A stretch of 64,000 nt of DNA from Ehrlichia japonica (GCF_000632845.1 NZ_CP007474.1:682001-746000); one strand, 5' to 3'; positions 28,183 to 39,711 are shown, counted from the stretch's first letter. Notes: generated by a model from the sequence alone, not told the origin. Numbers and translations are program-made.

Positions 28183-28764
28183 CTATCTCACACTAGTAAG
28201 TAGCATATTTTCTTCAATCATTTTTTCTGCAGCTGCCATACTCAGATCAGCAGTATCCAAACATGAATTTACACTTTCACAATCCAAATCATTACAATCC
28301 ATAAAACCAGTTTCATAAATAGCTTGATCTGAACCATTTTGGTTTGTTAATAGAGAGGTAGAACAATTATCATAATGAAATCTTTGATCCGCCATATCAC
28401 AGCTACTACTATCTGATCGATCAATAGGAGATACAGGTAACCCATATACTTGGCTAGATTTTTCTCTAGCAAAAATCTTTTTCAATTTTGAAAATATACA
28501 TGTCTCACTTTTATCAGGTGGCACAACATAATCAGGAATAGTATTATAGTATAAAATATTAACAACCCTATCATATCGCACACCCATATAATTAGCACAA
28601 AGTAATACAAATCCAATTATAAGTAAAAATGTAAATATGATGACATTCGTAATATCAGTCCAATTGTTATGCCTCACATTTACACAACTTAATATTAATC
28701 CTACAGCTGCAGCAATTGTTACTAACACACTACCCGCAGTCATTATTATTCTATTAACTTCCAT
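28183..28764 (-). CDS. Small membrane protein with cytoplasmic-type tail, 193 aa
   Basis: Two membrane helices (about residues 8-28 and 38-59) are followed by a 130-residue hydrophilic tail rich in Ser, Asp and Cys. The helical hairpin (AAAVGLILSCVNV and IFTFLLIIGFVLLCANY) matches the 100-aa protein at 29229 (LAVVGLILCCTNT and IFTFLFMMAIVLLAANY), so the two are paralogues. I know no function. They probably belong to lineage-specific Ehrlichia membrane proteins. Confidence 0.7.
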   Translation of the reverse strand: MEVNRIIMTAGSVLVTIAAAVGLILSCVNVRHNNWTDITNVIIFTFLLIIGFVLLCANYMGVRYDRVVNILYYNTIPDYVVPPDKSETCIFSKLKKIFAREKSSQVYGLPVSPIDRSDSSSCDMADQRFHYDNCSTSLLTNQNGSDQAIYETGFMDCNDLDCESVNSCLDTADLSMAAAEKMIEENMLLTSVR

Positions 28765-29228
28765 AAAAAATATCTCATTTATTATCTAAAAATATCAAAA
28801 ACAATAAAAATATTTTTAATAATATTTATTAATAAATAATGTATTCTATACAATTTATTTACTTCAATTATAAGCTTTTACTTAGAAAAAAACAAGGAGT
28901 GCATAACCCATAAAGAGAAAAACCTCTTTACTAGTACATTTATTTTATCACATAAAACAACAAAATTCATCACAATAATTTTCCACTATATTTAAAAGTT
29001 ATCACTAGATATTTATTCTTATTTTACTTCTAATACTTTTACTTTCTCAACACCATTATCATTAAATCAACATTTTCTATCCAAAATTTTATAATAAAAC
29101 TCAAGAACATCAGCTTCATTTTATATCCTATGAAATTGAGTTTTGGAAATTGTAAATACACTAGCTTATATTCACTTAGTAGGTCTTGCATTATAGTTAA
29201 AAATTAAAACTATCTACAAATAAACTAT
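28765..29228. other. Gap between two paralogous membrane protein genes
   Basis: No credible gene in 464 bases of AT-rich DNA. The 193-aa gene's promoter should lie at the left end. The shorter paralogue at 29229 lacks the tail seen in the 193-aa protein, so decayed tail sequence could remain here, but I could not align any. Confidence 0.35.
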
Positions 29229-29531
29229 TTAATCAATATTGAGGCTGTCAATAGATTCTGATGAAAATGTTGTTAAATAATTGTTTAACTCAATATATTT
29301 TTTATTTATGCCTTTCCTATAATTTGCAGCTAATAATACAATTGCCATCATAAACAAAAACGTAAATATACCTATACTAGTTTGATTATGAGATATTGTA
29401 TTTGTACAACATAGTATTAACCCTACTACTGCCAAAGTAATAGAAATGAAACTGCTATAGTTGATCATTAAATCATGCTTTTTTATCATAAAATTAATAT
29501 AATACCCACAATATTTACTTATAAATTTCAA
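29229..29531 (-). CDS. Small two-helix membrane protein, 100 aa
   Basis: Paralogue of the 193-aa protein over the membrane hairpin but with only a short tail (ELNNYLTTFSSESIDSLNID). The first 20 or so residues before MINYSSFISI have no counterpart in the paralogue, so the real start may be at one of the internal ATGs (near 29489 or 29468). No named family. Confidence 0.6.
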   Translation of the reverse strand: MKFISKYCGYYINFMIKKHDLMINYSSFISITLAVVGLILCCTNTISHNQTSIGIFTFLFMMAIVLLAANYRKGINKKYIELNNYLTTFSSESIDSLNID

Positions 29532-29800
29532 TATAAATCACTTAACCAATATTACTGTATGAAATTAATATCAAATTCCCAAGTCAATTATACAAGACAA
29601 AAATTAACTTAATAACTATTTCTTTGCATAAAGATGCATTAGAAATTAAAACAGAACAGAAATTTTACATATAATCTTTTGAAAATTAAGTTAACATTAA
29701 ATAATTAATAAATAATCAACTAATTAGTTAATTAATAATTTATAACCAAGAAAAGCTACAATAAATTCTTTACCTTAAGAAAAAAATAACACACATACAG

Positions 29801-31594
29801 CTAATCTATGATTTTTAATGCTTGAATAAATGCATTATGTGGAACATTAACATTCCCTATAGATCGTAATTTTTTCTTTCCTTTTTTCTGTTTTTCTAAT
29901 AATTTCATCCTTCTGGTAACATCTCCACCATATAATTTTGCTGTAACATCTTTACGATATGGAGAGATAGTTTCACGAGCAACAATCCTTCCACCTATTG
30001 CTGCTTGTATTGCAATCTTATATTGTTGTCTTGGAATTAAATCTTTTAATCTAATACATATTTCACGTCCTCTTTGCTCTATTTTACTTTTATGAATAAT
30101 GCATGCAAGAGCATCTACTGGCTCAGAGTTTATAAAAATACTTAACTTAGCAATCTCACTATCTAAATACCCATCCATCTCCCAGTCTAAACTAGCATAA
30201 CCTTTGGACATAGATTTTATTCTATCATAAAAATCAAAAACAACTTCGGATAATGGTAGTCTATATTTTAATAATGCTGTATTACCTGAATACGACAGAT
30301 CCAGTTTCTCACCCCTTTTATTATTACATAATGACATGATAACACCTAAATATTGATCTGGTACCATAATAGTAGCACAGATCCATGGTTCTTTAATATT
30401 AGCAATATACTGTTCACTAAAATCATGAGGATTATGTACTTCACGAACATCACCATTCTTAGTAGTAACTTGATAAATTACACCTGGAGCTGTAGCAGTT
30501 AGATCTAAATTAAATTCCCTTTCCAACCTTTCCTGAATTACTTCTAAGTGTAACATTCCTAAAAATCCACAACGAAACCCATATCCCAGTGCATTAGAAA
30601 TCTCAACTTCAAAAGTAAAACTTGCATCATTAAGTTGTAACTTTTTTAAAGCTTCACGTAATCTTTCAAACTCCCCAGCCTCATTTGGAAAAATACTACA
30701 AAAAACTACAGGATGAATTGTCCGAAATCCAGGAAGTGGTTCACTACATCTTCTCTGTTCTTCAGTAATCGTATCACCCACTTTACAATCTGATAATTCT
30801 TTAATAGAAGCAGTAATAAATCCAATTTCACCTACTGAAAGTTGATCTACAATTTTTTTATGTGGAGTAAAAATACCTACATTATCAACTTGATACACAG
30901 CATTATTCGACATCATAACAATTTTCATGCCTTTTTTTATAACACCATCTTTAATACGTAACAGAATTACTATCCCAAGATATATATCATACCAAGTATC
31001 AACTAATATAGCCTTCAATGGATTTTCTAATTTTCCACATGGAGCTGGCAACTTGGAAACAATAGCTTCTAATACATCTTGTATGCCAATACCTGATTTT
31101 GCCGACACAAGTAGCGATTCACTTGCATCAATGCCAATCATATCTTCTATCTGCAATTTCACTTTATCTGGATCTGAGGATGCTAAATCTATTTTATTTA
31201 GTACTGGAATAATTTCATGATTACTATCTATAGCCTTATATACATTTGCTAAAGTTTGTGCTTCAACTCCCTGACTACTATCCACAACAAGTAATGATCC
31301 TTCACAAGCAGCTAAACTCCTACTTACCTCATATGAAAAATCCACATGTCCTGGTGTATCCATTAAATTTAAATAATATGTTTGTCCATCTTTAGCTTTA
31401 TATACCAGTCTAACAGTTTGCGCCTTAATTGTAATACCACGCTCTCTCTCAATATCCATAGAATCAAGTACTTGATCCTTCATTTCTCGTTCATTCAAAC
31501 CATTACACTTTTCTATTAACCGATCAGCCAACGTAGATTTACCATGATCAATATGAGCTATTATAGCAAAATTTCTTATATTACGCTTATCCAT
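29801..31594 (-). CDS. lepA: Elongation factor 4
   Basis: Translational GTPase that back-translocates or remodels stalled ribosomes. G1 is [14 protein letters not shown], then [14 protein letters not shown]3 [12 protein letters not shown] and G4 NKIDLASSD. The LepA-specific C-terminal domain includes [20 protein letters not shown]. Full length at 597 aa. It is the last gene of the minus-strand set truB-rpsO-pnp-methyltransferase-lepA and starts 25 bases after the previous stop. Confidence 0.97.
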   Translation of the reverse strand: MDKRNIRNFAIIAHIDHGKSTLADRLIEKCNGLNEREMKDQVLDSMDIERERGITIKAQTVRLVYKAKDGQTYYLNLMDTPGHVDFSYEVSRSLAACEGSLLVVDSSQGVEAQTLANVYKAIDSNHEIIPVLNKIDLASSDPDKVKLQIEDMIGIDASESLLVSAKSGIGIQDVLEAIVSKLPAPCGKLENPLKAILVDTWYDIYLGIVILLRIKDGVIKKGMKIVMMSNNAVYQVDNVGIFTPHKKIVDQLSVGEIGFITASIKELSDCKVGDTITEEQRRCSEPLPGFRTIHPVVFCSIFPNEAGEFERLREALKKLQLNDASFTFEVEISNALGYGFRCGFLGMLHLEVIQERLEREFNLDLTATAPGVIYQVTTKNGDVREVHNPHDFSEQYIANIKEPWICATIMVPDQYLGVIMSLCNNKRGEKLDLSYSGNTALLKYRLPLSEVVFDFYDRIKSMSKGYASLDWEMDGYLDSEIAKLSIFINSEPVDALACIIHKSKIEQRGREICIRLKDLIPRQQYKIAIQAAIGGRIVARETISPYRKDVTAKLYGGDVTRRMKLLEKQKKGKKKLRSIGNVNVPHNAFIQALKIID

Positions 31595-31619
31595 TTTATC
31601 CTCACATTCTATATAGCTT

Positions 31620-32414
31620 CTACACTTTACTTGCCTTTAAAGTAATAATTTCAAAAGTAGCAGGAATACTAATTTTATCTATTGAGAAGTATCGTTTATA
31701 ATTCTCAAAAATTTTTGTAATAATAGTTCTAGTTAAAGGATACTTATTTCTAGCATATAATACATTACCTTCTCCCATATTTTTTAAATCTCTAAATAAA
31801 GTATATATATCATTATACTCCACCATAATAGTATTAACATCTACTACAATATCAGAATATCCAGTTTTTTGTAATAAAGAAACAATATCTTGAACATGAA
31901 TAAAAGGCAACACTCTAGGTGCAACACCAAAACCCATCTCTGCCCTGATAATTGAATATTTTAATTCATAAAGAGTTTTACTACCAAACAACGCAGCAAG
32001 AAAAACACCCTTGGTTTTTATAATATTATATATACTCAATAATACACTAAATAAATTATTGACATTATGTAGTGATGCATTACTAATAACAATATCAAAA
32101 GTATTATTACAAAACGGTAATGCCTCCTCATCAGCTACTACTCTATAGCTACTCTGCATGTTGTATAACATACAATATGATAAATCACATTGTATTACTT
32201 GTTCTTCAGAAGATATCAGCTTTTTCTGTAATAGATTTTCAGTAAAAGAATCAGTCCTAACACCGATATTTAAAACTAATCCTGTAATAACTGAAAACAA
32301 ACTAATCTTATCTAATAAAATATCACTAATTTCAGAAAATATAAAGTTACTACCTTTATTATAAAATAGCCTATCTCTATAAAGCTTTACAAGGCTACGG
32401 TCGAAAATAAGCAT
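31620..32414 (-). CDS. SAM-dependent methyltransferase, NDUFAF5-like
   Basis: Class I methyltransferase fold of the BioC/NDUFAF5 type. The start [15 protein letters not shown] matches alphaproteobacterial NDUFAF5 homologues (FDR..., RDR). The SAM-site glycine loop is degenerate ([12 protein letters not shown]), the acidic residue sits in QCDLS, and post-motif sequences are [27 protein letters not shown] and [15 protein letters not shown], each read across more than one block. In mitochondria the orthologue hydroxylates an arginine in complex I subunit NDUFS7, so the same assembly role is likely here, which is inference. It lies between pnp and lepA in the same transcript. Confidence 0.8.
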   Translation of the reverse strand: MLIFDRSLVKLYRDRLFYNKGSNFIFSEISDILLDKISLFSVITGLVLNIGVRTDSFTENLLQKKLISSEEQVIQCDLSYCMLYNMQSSYRVVADEEALPFCNNTFDIVISNASLHNVNNLFSVLLSIYNIIKTKGVFLAALFGSKTLYELKYSIIRAEMGFGVAPRVLPFIHVQDIVSLLQKTGYSDIVVDVNTIMVEYNDIYTLFRDLKNMGEGNVLYARNKYPLTRTIITKIFENYKRYFSIDKISIPATFEIITLKASKV

Positions 32415-32441
32415 GGACTTTATTACGTAGCAAAACCTTAA

Positions 32442-34832
32442 TTAAAAAAACCTAGGTTTTCTAGAAACGTCGTTACCATTTCTACCATTACTGAATGAGC
32501 GATTATTATTTCCAAATCCACTCGATGGTGAATCCTCCCTATAATAATTAGATCCATTACTATTACGACGTGATGACCTATTACTACCTCCACCACGCTT
32601 TTTATCATGACTACCATACCTGTTGCTGTTACTGTAGCTTTCCTTAAAACTGCTGCCAGTACTACTGCTACTACCTGAATCATCAGAAAAGCTACCCTTT
32701 CTTATATTATAAAGCTCACCATCTATAGGTTCTCCAGTTCCTTGATCTACCCTACGCATTGACAATTGAATATGTTCACGATCTATGCCAATTACCAATA
32801 CTTTTACTTTATCATTTAAAGAAATTACACTACCCACTGCACTAATGTGTTCATTTTTTATTTCACTAATATGTACTAACCCTCTTTTACCACCTAAGAA
32901 ACTTATAAAAGCTCCAAATTTCACAATTTCAACAACAGTACCTTCAAAAACCTTACCTATCTCGGGTTCAGTTACAATATCCATTATCATACTTTTAGCA
33001 TATTCTACTGCCTCATTATTAACAGCATATATCATAACAGTGCCATCTTGTATTATTTCAATTTTTGCACCTGTTTTTTCACAGATATCACGTATATTTT
33101 TTCCACCACTTCCTATCACATTACGAATCTTATCTTTATTTATAAAGATAGATTCTATCCTAGGAGCATGATTTTTTATACAATTGCGAGACTCTTGTAT
33201 TACCGCATTCATTTTACCTAAAATATATATTCTACCATCTTTAGCTTGAAGCAATGCCCTTTCAATTACCTCAATGCTAATACCTGAAATTTTCATATCC
33301 ATTTGTAAAGCAGTAATACCTTCAGCAGTACCAGCTACTTTAAAATCCATATCACCAAGATAGTCTTCTTCACCCAATATATCTGAAAGTATTATAAATT
33401 CATCATTTTCCTTAATAAGCCCCATTGCAATACCAGCAACAGAAGATTTAATTGGCACACCTGTATCCATTAAAGCCAAAGATGCCCCACAAACTGTAGC
33501 CATTGAAGAAGAACCATCTGATTCTGTAATCTCAGAAACTACTCTAATAGTATATGGAAAATCTGACTTTTCAGGTAATACATAACGAATCGCTCTCCAA
33601 GCAAGCTTACCATGACCTATTTCTCTCCTACCAGGAGCACGTAAAGCTGCAGATTCCCCAACTGCATACGGAGGAAAATTATAATGTAATAAGAAATTCT
33701 CTCTCCTATCACCATCTAAATCATCAACTATCTGCTCATCTTGAGGCGTACCCAATGCAGTCACAACCAATGCTTGTGTATTTCCTCTAGTAAATAAAGC
33801 AGAACCATGTGCTTTAGGTAATACATCTACTTCAATTTCTATATCACGTATTTCATCAAATGAACGACCATCTATTCTATAAGAAGTATCAATGATTTTG
33901 GACCTCACTAATGATCTTTCAAAGGTTTTTAACGCACTAACTATATCTTGATCATTATACTCTATATTATCGGCACTATATTTTCCTGTTACCTCAAGTA
34001 AGACTTTATCTCTTAACTCTTCCAATTTCAATGCTCTTTCTTTTTTAATGGTATTAGAATATGCTAAACTAAAGTCTTCTTTATAAGAGGATTCAATATA
34101 ACTTACAATTGAACTAATATCATGTGGTATAAATTCGACAGGCACTTTACCACTTTGATGACTAAATTCTTTAATTAAATTAATAACTTCTTGGCAATTT
34201 TGGTGCCCAAAAGCTATTGCCCCTAATATTTGAGACTCAGATAACTCAGATGCCTCAGATTCAACCATTAAAACAGAGTCTTCATTACCTGATAAAAATA
34301 AATCTAAGGAACTACACACCATTTCATCAGCAGATGCATTCAGTAAATATTTATCTTCTGATGGCAAATATCCAACTCTTGCACCAACTACTGACCCATT
34401 AAAAGGAACACCAGATATAGATAAAGCTGCAGTTGCTCCAATTAATGCAGTAACTTCAGGAGGCGTAACTGTATCGTATGAAAGTAAGTTACATACTATA
34501 CTAACTTCATCATAGAAACCAGCAGGGAATAAAGGCCTGACACTCCTATCTATTAAACGAGAAACCAATGTCTCTCTATCAGATGGTTTACCTTCTCTCT
34601 TTAAAAAACCACCAGGAATTTTACCAACAGCATAACTCTTTGCAACAAATTGCACAGTTAATGGTAAAAAATCTACCGGCTCTTTAGCTTTACCTACTAC
34701 TACTGTTGCTAAAACTGTAGTACCAGCATAACTAACCATAACAGCACCACTAGCTTGCCTTGCTATCTTACCACTCTCTAAAATTAAGGTCTTTCCTCCC
34801 CATTCTGTAGATCTTCTTATCAAATTAAACAT
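32442..34832 (-). CDS. pnp: Polynucleotide phosphorylase with long Ser/Asn/Arg/Gly tail
   Basis: 3'-to-5' phosphorolytic exoribonuclease. Two RNase PH domains (about residues 10-225 and 320-540, the second with RREIGHGKLAWRA), a KH domain (IRNVIGSGGKNIRDI) and an S1 domain (FEGTVVEIVKFGAFISF) are in order. At 796 aa it exceeds the usual 700 or so because of a disordered tail from about residue 710 made mostly of S, N, G, R and D with KKRGGGSNRSSRRNSNGSN. Immediately upstream is rpsO, the classic rpsO-pnp pairing. Confidence 0.97.
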   Translation of the reverse strand: MFNLIRRSTEWGGKTLILESGKIARQASGAVMVSYAGTTVLATVVVGKAKEPVDFLPLTVQFVAKSYAVGKIPGGFLKREGKPSDRETLVSRLIDRSVRPLFPAGFYDEVSIVCNLLSYDTVTPPEVTALIGATAALSISGVPFNGSVVGARVGYLPSEDKYLLNASADEMVCSSLDLFLSGNEDSVLMVESEASELSESQILGAIAFGHQNCQEVINLIKEFSHQSGKVPVEFIPHDISSIVSYIESSYKEDFSLAYSNTIKKERALKLEELRDKVLLEVTGKYSADNIEYNDQDIVSALKTFERSLVRSKIIDTSYRIDGRSFDEIRDIEIEVDVLPKAHGSALFTRGNTQALVVTALGTPQDEQIVDDLDGDRRENFLLHYNFPPYAVGESAALRAPGRREIGHGKLAWRAIRYVLPEKSDFPYTIRVVSEITESDGSSSMATVCGASLALMDTGVPIKSSVAGIAMGLIKENDEFIILSDILGEEDYLGDMDFKVAGTAEGITALQMDMKISGISIEVIERALLQAKDGRIYILGKMNAVIQESRNCIKNHAPRIESIFINKDKIRNVIGSGGKNIRDICEKTGAKIEIIQDGTVMIYAVNNEAVEYAKSMIMDIVTEPEIGKVFEGTVVEIVKFGAFISFLGGKRGLVHISEIKNEHISAVGSVISLNDKVKVLVIGIDREHIQLSMRRVDQGTGEPIDGELYNIRKGSFSDDSGSSSSTGSSFKESYSNSNRYGSHDKKRGGGSNRSSRRNSNGSNYYREDSPSSGFGNNNRSFSNGRNGNDVSRKPRFF

Positions 34833-34861
34833 ATATCATTTCCTACTTTTTATAAATTAAA

Positions 34862-35143
34862 TCAGTGAAAAATATCCCTGATACCTAATCGCTTTATTAA
34901 TGCCAAATATTCATTATCTCCGTATTTTTTTCTAACATACTGTAATACATTACGTCTTCTACAAACTAATACCATTAAACCACGTCTACAATGGAAATCT
35001 TTTTTGTGGATTTTAAGATGCTCGGTCAAATTACGTATTCTCTCTGACAAAATTGCACATTGCACAAAAGAGGAACCAGTATCATCTTTCTTAAGGCAGT
35101 ATTCACTTATTAATTCAGATTTTTTTTCACGTGTAATTGACAT
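34862..35143 (-). CDS. rpsO: 30S ribosomal protein S15
   Basis: Binds 16S rRNA helices 20-22 early in 30S assembly. Signature blocks are [39 protein letters not shown] and [19 protein letters not shown]. The length of 93 aa is a few residues above the norm. It lies between truB (18 bases upstream) and pnp (29 bases downstream). In other bacteria the rpsO-pnp mRNA is cleaved and S15 represses its own translation; neither control can be seen directly here. Confidence 0.96.
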   Translation of the reverse strand: MSITREKKSELISEYCLKKDDTGSSFVQCAILSERIRNLTEHLKIHKKDFHCRRGLMVLVCRRRNVLQYVRKKYGDNEYLALIKRLGIRDIFH

Positions 35144-35161
35144 AACTAAAATACCAAATCT

Positions 35162-36052
35162 TTAAACATTAAAAATACGTACTGGCCTTACGACATTATT
35201 AACTATACTACAAATTGCCACTGGCACATTACCCGTACTAACATAACAGATATCACAATTACTAATGACACACAAGTTATTTAACTCAATATTTTGACCA
35301 TTTTTCATCTTTTTTATCTGAATATCAGAGAAAACACCATCAAGATGTTCTACATCTTGCAAAACATAACACAAAGGCAATAAATAACTACATCTTCTAC
35401 CATCACTATGTAACATCTTTAACATTTCTAAAGTAATGGCATTTTTTTTTCTAAAATAACCTACTCTAACTCTTTGTAATTTTATAACATATCCTAAACA
35501 TCCTAATTGTATCCCTAAATCTCTTGCTATAGAACGGACATATACACCTTTCTTACACAACAAATAAAAATCTGCCCTGTTATTTTCTTTATCAACAGAC
35601 AATAATTTTAACTCTAATACATAAACATGCTTAGAAATCAAACTTACATCTTGACCGCTTCTAGCCAACTTAAAAGCCCTAATTCCATTTACATGTACTG
35701 CTGAAAAATTAGGAGGAACTTGCTTTAACAATCCAATAAAATTTGGAATAGCTTTTTTTATATCTTCCAAATTAGGTATTATATTACTCTTCCCTATTAT
35801 CTCTCCTTCTGCATCATCAGTTGTTCTTTGTTCACCCCACTGCACCGTAAACAAATAAGATTTCACAACATCAACAGCATAGGGCATAACTTTTGTAGCT
35901 TCACCAATAGCAATGGGCAAAACACCAGAGGCTAAAGGATCTAATGTACCTGCATGACCAACTTTTTTGACATTCAAAATCTTCTTAACTAGATTAACTA
36001 CAGAGGTAGAACTTATACCACATGGTTTATTTAAATTTATCCAGCCATACAT
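35162..36052 (-). CDS. truB: tRNA pseudouridine(55) synthase
   Basis: Makes pseudouridine 55 in the T loop of tRNAs. The catalytic aspartate is D38 in [15 protein letters not shown], and the family motifs [19 protein letters not shown] and [12 protein letters not shown] are present, the former read in two blocks. Length 296 aa. It starts the minus-strand operon truB-rpsO-pnp-methyltransferase-lepA, with 0.6 kb of gene-free DNA upstream. Confidence 0.95.
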   Translation of the reverse strand: MYGWINLNKPCGISSTSVVNLVKKILNVKKVGHAGTLDPLASGVLPIAIGEATKVMPYAVDVVKSYLFTVQWGEQRTTDDAEGEIIGKSNIIPNLEDIKKAIPNFIGLLKQVPPNFSAVHVNGIRAFKLARSGQDVSLISKHVYVLELKLLSVDKENNRADFYLLCKKGVYVRSIARDLGIQLGCLGYVIKLQRVRVGYFRKKNAITLEMLKMLHSDGRRCSYLLPLCYVLQDVEHLDGVFSDIQIKKMKNGQNIELNNLCVISNCDICYVSTGNVPVAICSIVNNVVRPVRIFNV

Positions 36053-36680
36053 ATCAATAACTATAAAAAACTCATATCACTTAAATCAACTTAATAACTT
36101 TCCAACGCAATACAATGTAGATACTAAAAATAAAAATATCTAAAATCACTTAATGAATAAACAATATTTTAGAAAATCAATATATTAAACTTCACTCTTA
36201 CTAAAAACATCAATTATTATGTATTATATTAATAATTACTTAGTATAATAACTAAATCAAATGTAATCTAGATCCGTATAAATAACCAATAATTACAGCT
36301 GTTTAAAGTAAAATATTAAATTTTAATATAATGTTGATATTAAAAAATATCATTTATTGCAAAGGTATTTTAATAAAGAAATTTTTAAAATTCTATATTA
36401 ATAACAAAAAAATTTTCTTATTGAGAATTTAACTTCATCAAAAAGCACTTAATTATGCATACATATTTATTTATATTAATTATACCCAACAAAGCAATAT
36501 CAGTAAGTTATATAAAGATATTAATTTTTTACATTAATTATATAAAACAGCAGTAATATACATATATATATATATGATCTGTATATCAATAAATTTAACT
36601 GATTATATCAATCATAATTTATGATTATTATTAAAAATTTATTTACAGAACTTGAATTAAATTATATAGCTATACTAGTA
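36053..36680. other. Very AT-rich gap with short AT microsatellite
   Basis: No gene in 628 bases. Contains an alternating AT run near 36558-36573. It should hold the truB operon promoter (left) and the tRNA-Arg promoter (right). Confidence 0.4.
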
Positions 36681-36754
36681 GCACCCTTAGCTCAGCTGGA
36701 TAGAGTTTTTGACTACGGATCAAAAGGTCGGGCGTTCGAATCGCTCAGGGTGCA
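36681..36754 (+). tRNA. tRNA-Arg (ACG)
   Basis: 74 bases. The acceptor stem gcaccct pairs with agggtgc, discriminator A. The D arm is gctcagctggatagagt. The anticodon stem ttttga/tcaaaa encloses the loop ctacgga, giving anticodon ACG. The T arm gggcg-ttcgaat-cgctc has one G-U pair. No CCA is encoded. ACG-Arg reads CGN codons after A-to-I editing by TadA. Confidence 0.96.
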
Positions 36755-36988
36755 CTAATTTCTTTACAGTTCTCTACTGCAAACTGTGAAAAAGTATATT
36801 TAAATTTTATACAAATTATCTGCTAATAAGTTCCTCTAAAGTCTACACCAAGATAAAATCTTATTCATTTATATTTTATTATTACAAGTTTATATCACCG
36901 TAATTCTAATCTATAAAATTCCAAAACTCATACTACCTTTCATTTTAACTATATGCTATTATTAAGTAATTCACTAGATACAAAAATT

Positions 36989-37576
36989 ATGACTATCATG
37001 GCAATTAATACATCAGGTCCTATATGCTCTGTTGCTATAATTAGTAACAATCAAACTATGCACTATGAAGAAAGTACATCTGATAATCAACACTCAGAAT
37101 CTCTATTCAAATTAATTCATAAACTATTTGATAAATCCAATAATTCATACAGCACTATAACAAACCTTGGAGTAGTAGTAGGACCAGGAAGTTTTACAGG
37201 CATTAGAGCTGGAATAGCTGCAGCTCAAGGTATACACCTTGCATCAAAAATTACCTTACATGGTATAAGCACTCTAGAAATGCAAGCATATCTGATATCA
37301 AACTCAACAAAAACTAATGATGATGAGATACTTTCAATAATTGAAGTATCCCACAATAAATTTTATTCTCAAACTTTTAATCATAAAGTCATTGCAACAA
37401 GTAAAATAAAACCGCTAGATAAAAACTTCAGCTATAATGATTATATACATTACACACAATCCATAACATCAAGCAATTTTAATGCAAGAATAGCTGCTTT
37501 ATTATTGTCTTACAAATTACAAAATAATTTACCTACATTAAATACTGCACCTATATACTTCAATACAATAAACTAA
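36989..37576 (+). CDS. tsaB: tRNA threonylcarbamoyladenosine biosynthesis protein TsaB
   Basis: Partner of TsaD in the synthesis of t6A37 on ANN-decoding tRNAs. The ASKHA fold is shown by MAINTSGPICSVAII and the GVVVGPGSFTGIRAGIAAAQG motif. I prefer the ATG at 36989 (MTIMAINTSG, 195 aa) since TsaB proteins begin right before this strand. The frame is open to an ATG at 36953. At this length the C-terminal half is shorter than in E. coli, as in many Rickettsiales. Confidence 0.9.
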   Translation: MTIMAINTSGPICSVAIISNNQTMHYEESTSDNQHSESLFKLIHKLFDKSNNSYSTITNLGVVVGPGSFTGIRAGIAAAQGIHLASKITLHGISTLEMQAYLISNSTKTNDDEILSIIEVSHNKFYSQTFNHKVIATSKIKPLDKNFSYNDYIHYTQSITSSNFNARIAALLLSYKLQNNLPTLNTAPIYFNTIN

Positions 37577-37821
37577 TTACTAAACTACTGCTATATCAAT
37601 AAAGCACTGTTTTATATAGTAACTAAATTATCTTAATTTATAAATATCATGACTAAAATAAATTATAATTACTATTAATATAGAATCCAAAAAATTACTG
37701 ATGTTTTACATAAATGTTTTTCAATAACAGTATCCCACACACACGATTATAATGAAAATATTTGCATGAGATTTTTTGTCTGATATATTAAAAACATCTT
37801 ATACTTATATGTGTACACACA

Positions 37822-39711
37822 ATGAAATCCAAAGCCTTTTTCGTAAAGCCATTGCTTATAATTTTAGTATGCTCTTTAGTATTTATAGCATTTGGAGCAT
37901 CTTTCTTTCCTGGTAGTTTTACTAACGAAAAATACATTGCAAAAATTGGACACGAAAAATTATCATTACAAGACTACACAAATGCGTATCACGATGAATT
38001 AAGATATATACAGCATATACTAAATCGTGCATTAACAGAAGAAGAAATTGCCCAATTCAATATTAAGCTCTCTACATTAAACAAGCTAATCGAAAAGAAA
38101 GTCCTTACAAAATTTGCTGATTCATTAAACCTTAAAGTAGGAGAAAAAAGCATATTAAATCATATTAAAAGCATAAAGTTTTTTCAAGACGAAAATGGAA
38201 ACTTTGATAAAACAAAGTTTAACACAGGACTATCAAATGCAGGACTTACAGAAAGGTTATATATAAGCAAATTAGAAAAAGCATTCCCTATAACTATGCT
38301 GATGAGTTGTTTATTTAGTGGTACACAAAATACCTATATTCAATATCATCAAGAACTAATAAAGCAAATTCTACAAAATTTACATCAAGCACGCACTATA
38401 GATGTTATAGAGATATCACCTACAATTAACAACATTTCTGTTCCAAATATTGATGAATTAAGGAAATTATATGAAGAAAAGCGAAAAGATAGTAATTTCA
38501 TGTTTCCAGAAAATAGGGTTATAGAATATGTAACAATTAACTATGAAACCTTTATCAATCAAACAAATGTAGCACCAGAGGAAATAGATAATGAAATAAA
38601 AGTTCAAGAATTAGATGAACAAAGAGATATATTAAATTTAGTATTCAGTACTAAAAATGAAGCTGAGATTGCTTTGAAAGAACTCAACGAAGGTACAGAT
38701 TTCAATAGTGTAGTTACAAATATTGCACATACCACACTAGATGATATAACATTACACAACATTGTAAAAAATACACTTCCTGATGATATAAGAAATCAAG
38801 TATTTTCTTTAAAAGAAGGAGAAATAAGCCCTATATTACACAGTATGTTTGGATGGCATATTATAAAAATACAAAATATTCACAAAATATCTACTAAAGA
38901 CTTAGAAGAATTAAGTAAAAAAATTGAACAAGATCTTAAAAAGAAAAAAGCTGCTGATCTATTATATAAAGAAATTCAAGTTATAAATGATAATATTAAC
39001 AGTGGTACATCCATTAAGGAGATAGCAGAATTGTATAATTTATCTATAAAGACAGTAAATACTGATATCTCAGGTAAAGACCCATCTGATCATAAAATAA
39101 AAATGTCAGAGACAAACTATGATGCCATCATTTTAGCCGCATTTTCAGCACAATTAAACAAACCTTCTAACTTTATCTATAATGATGATTATTTCTTTAG
39201 TGTAAATGTTACTAAAATAGAACCGTCTCGAGAAAAAACTTTTGATGAAAGTAAAGAACAATTAGTATATGAATGGCAGCATAATTTAAAAGCTCAAAAA
39301 TTATCTAAGTTAACACAAGAAGTTATTATAAAACTTAAATCAGGTATAGACATACACAATATTGATGGGGTATCATTAAGCCCTAATCAAATAGTTTACA
39401 GAAATAGTGTCGCAGCAATAGACAACCCTGGTCAAAATTATCCTAGTGATTTTATAAATGAAATTTTTCATCTAAAAAAAGGGGAAATCAGCAAGAGTTA
39501 TCAACATGACACATCTTCAGAACAAAAAATGTTAATAGCAGTGTTAAAAGATATAAAAAACACTGATCAAGTGAGTAATATAGATTTCAAGAATATTCAG
39601 GAAAAAATTGCAAATGATAATTTAGAATCACTAAAAAATCAGCTAATAACACATTTAATAAAAAAATACTCTGTTAAAGTCAATCAAAGTTTAATTGATA
39701 ATGTACGATAA
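37822..39711 (+). CDS. ppiD: Periplasmic peptidyl-prolyl isomerase, PpiD/SurA type
   Basis: Membrane-anchored chaperone that helps newly exported proteins fold. One N-terminal membrane segment (about residues 11-31, ending FGASFFPG) is followed by the SurA_N-type region (YIAKIGHEKLSLQDYTNAY), a parvulin domain around residues 270-355 (GEISPILHSMFGWHIIKI) and a second half with weaker similarity (residues about 450-600). The length of 629 aa agrees with PpiD. The gene stands alone. The parvulin domain keeps the F-G-W-H-I-I core. Confidence 0.9.
   Translation: MKSKAFFVKPLLIILVCSLVFIAFGASFFPGSFTNEKYIAKIGHEKLSLQDYTNAYHDELRYIQHILNRALTEEEIAQFNIKLSTLNKLIEKKVLTKFADSLNLKVGEKSILNHIKSIKFFQDENGNFDKTKFNTGLSNAGLTERLYISKLEKAFPITMLMSCLFSGTQNTYIQYHQELIKQILQNLHQARTIDVIEISPTINNISVPNIDELRKLYEEKRKDSNFMFPENRVIEYVTINYETFINQTNVAPEEIDNEIKVQELDEQRDILNLVFSTKNEAEIALKELNEGTDFNSVVTNIAHTTLDDITLHNIVKNTLPDDIRNQVFSLKEGEISPILHSMFGWHIIKIQNIHKISTKDLEELSKKIEQDLKKKKAADLLYKEIQVINDNINSGTSIKEIAELYNLSIKTVNTDISGKDPSDHKIKMSETNYDAIILAAFSAQLNKPSNFIYNDDYFFSVNVTKIEPSREKTFDESKEQLVYEWQHNLKAQKLSKLTQEVIIKLKSGIDIHNIDGVSLSPNQIVYRNSVAAIDNPGQNYPSDFINEIFHLKKGEISKSYQHDTSSEQKMLIAVLKDIKNTDQVSNIDFKNIQEKIANDNLESLKNQLITHLIKKYSVKVNQSLIDNVR

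Noticed and set aside
36555-36575. AT dinucleotide run as a possible origin or regulatory element
   Set aside because: Short and without DnaA-box clusters or conserved neighbours; common in DNA this AT-rich.
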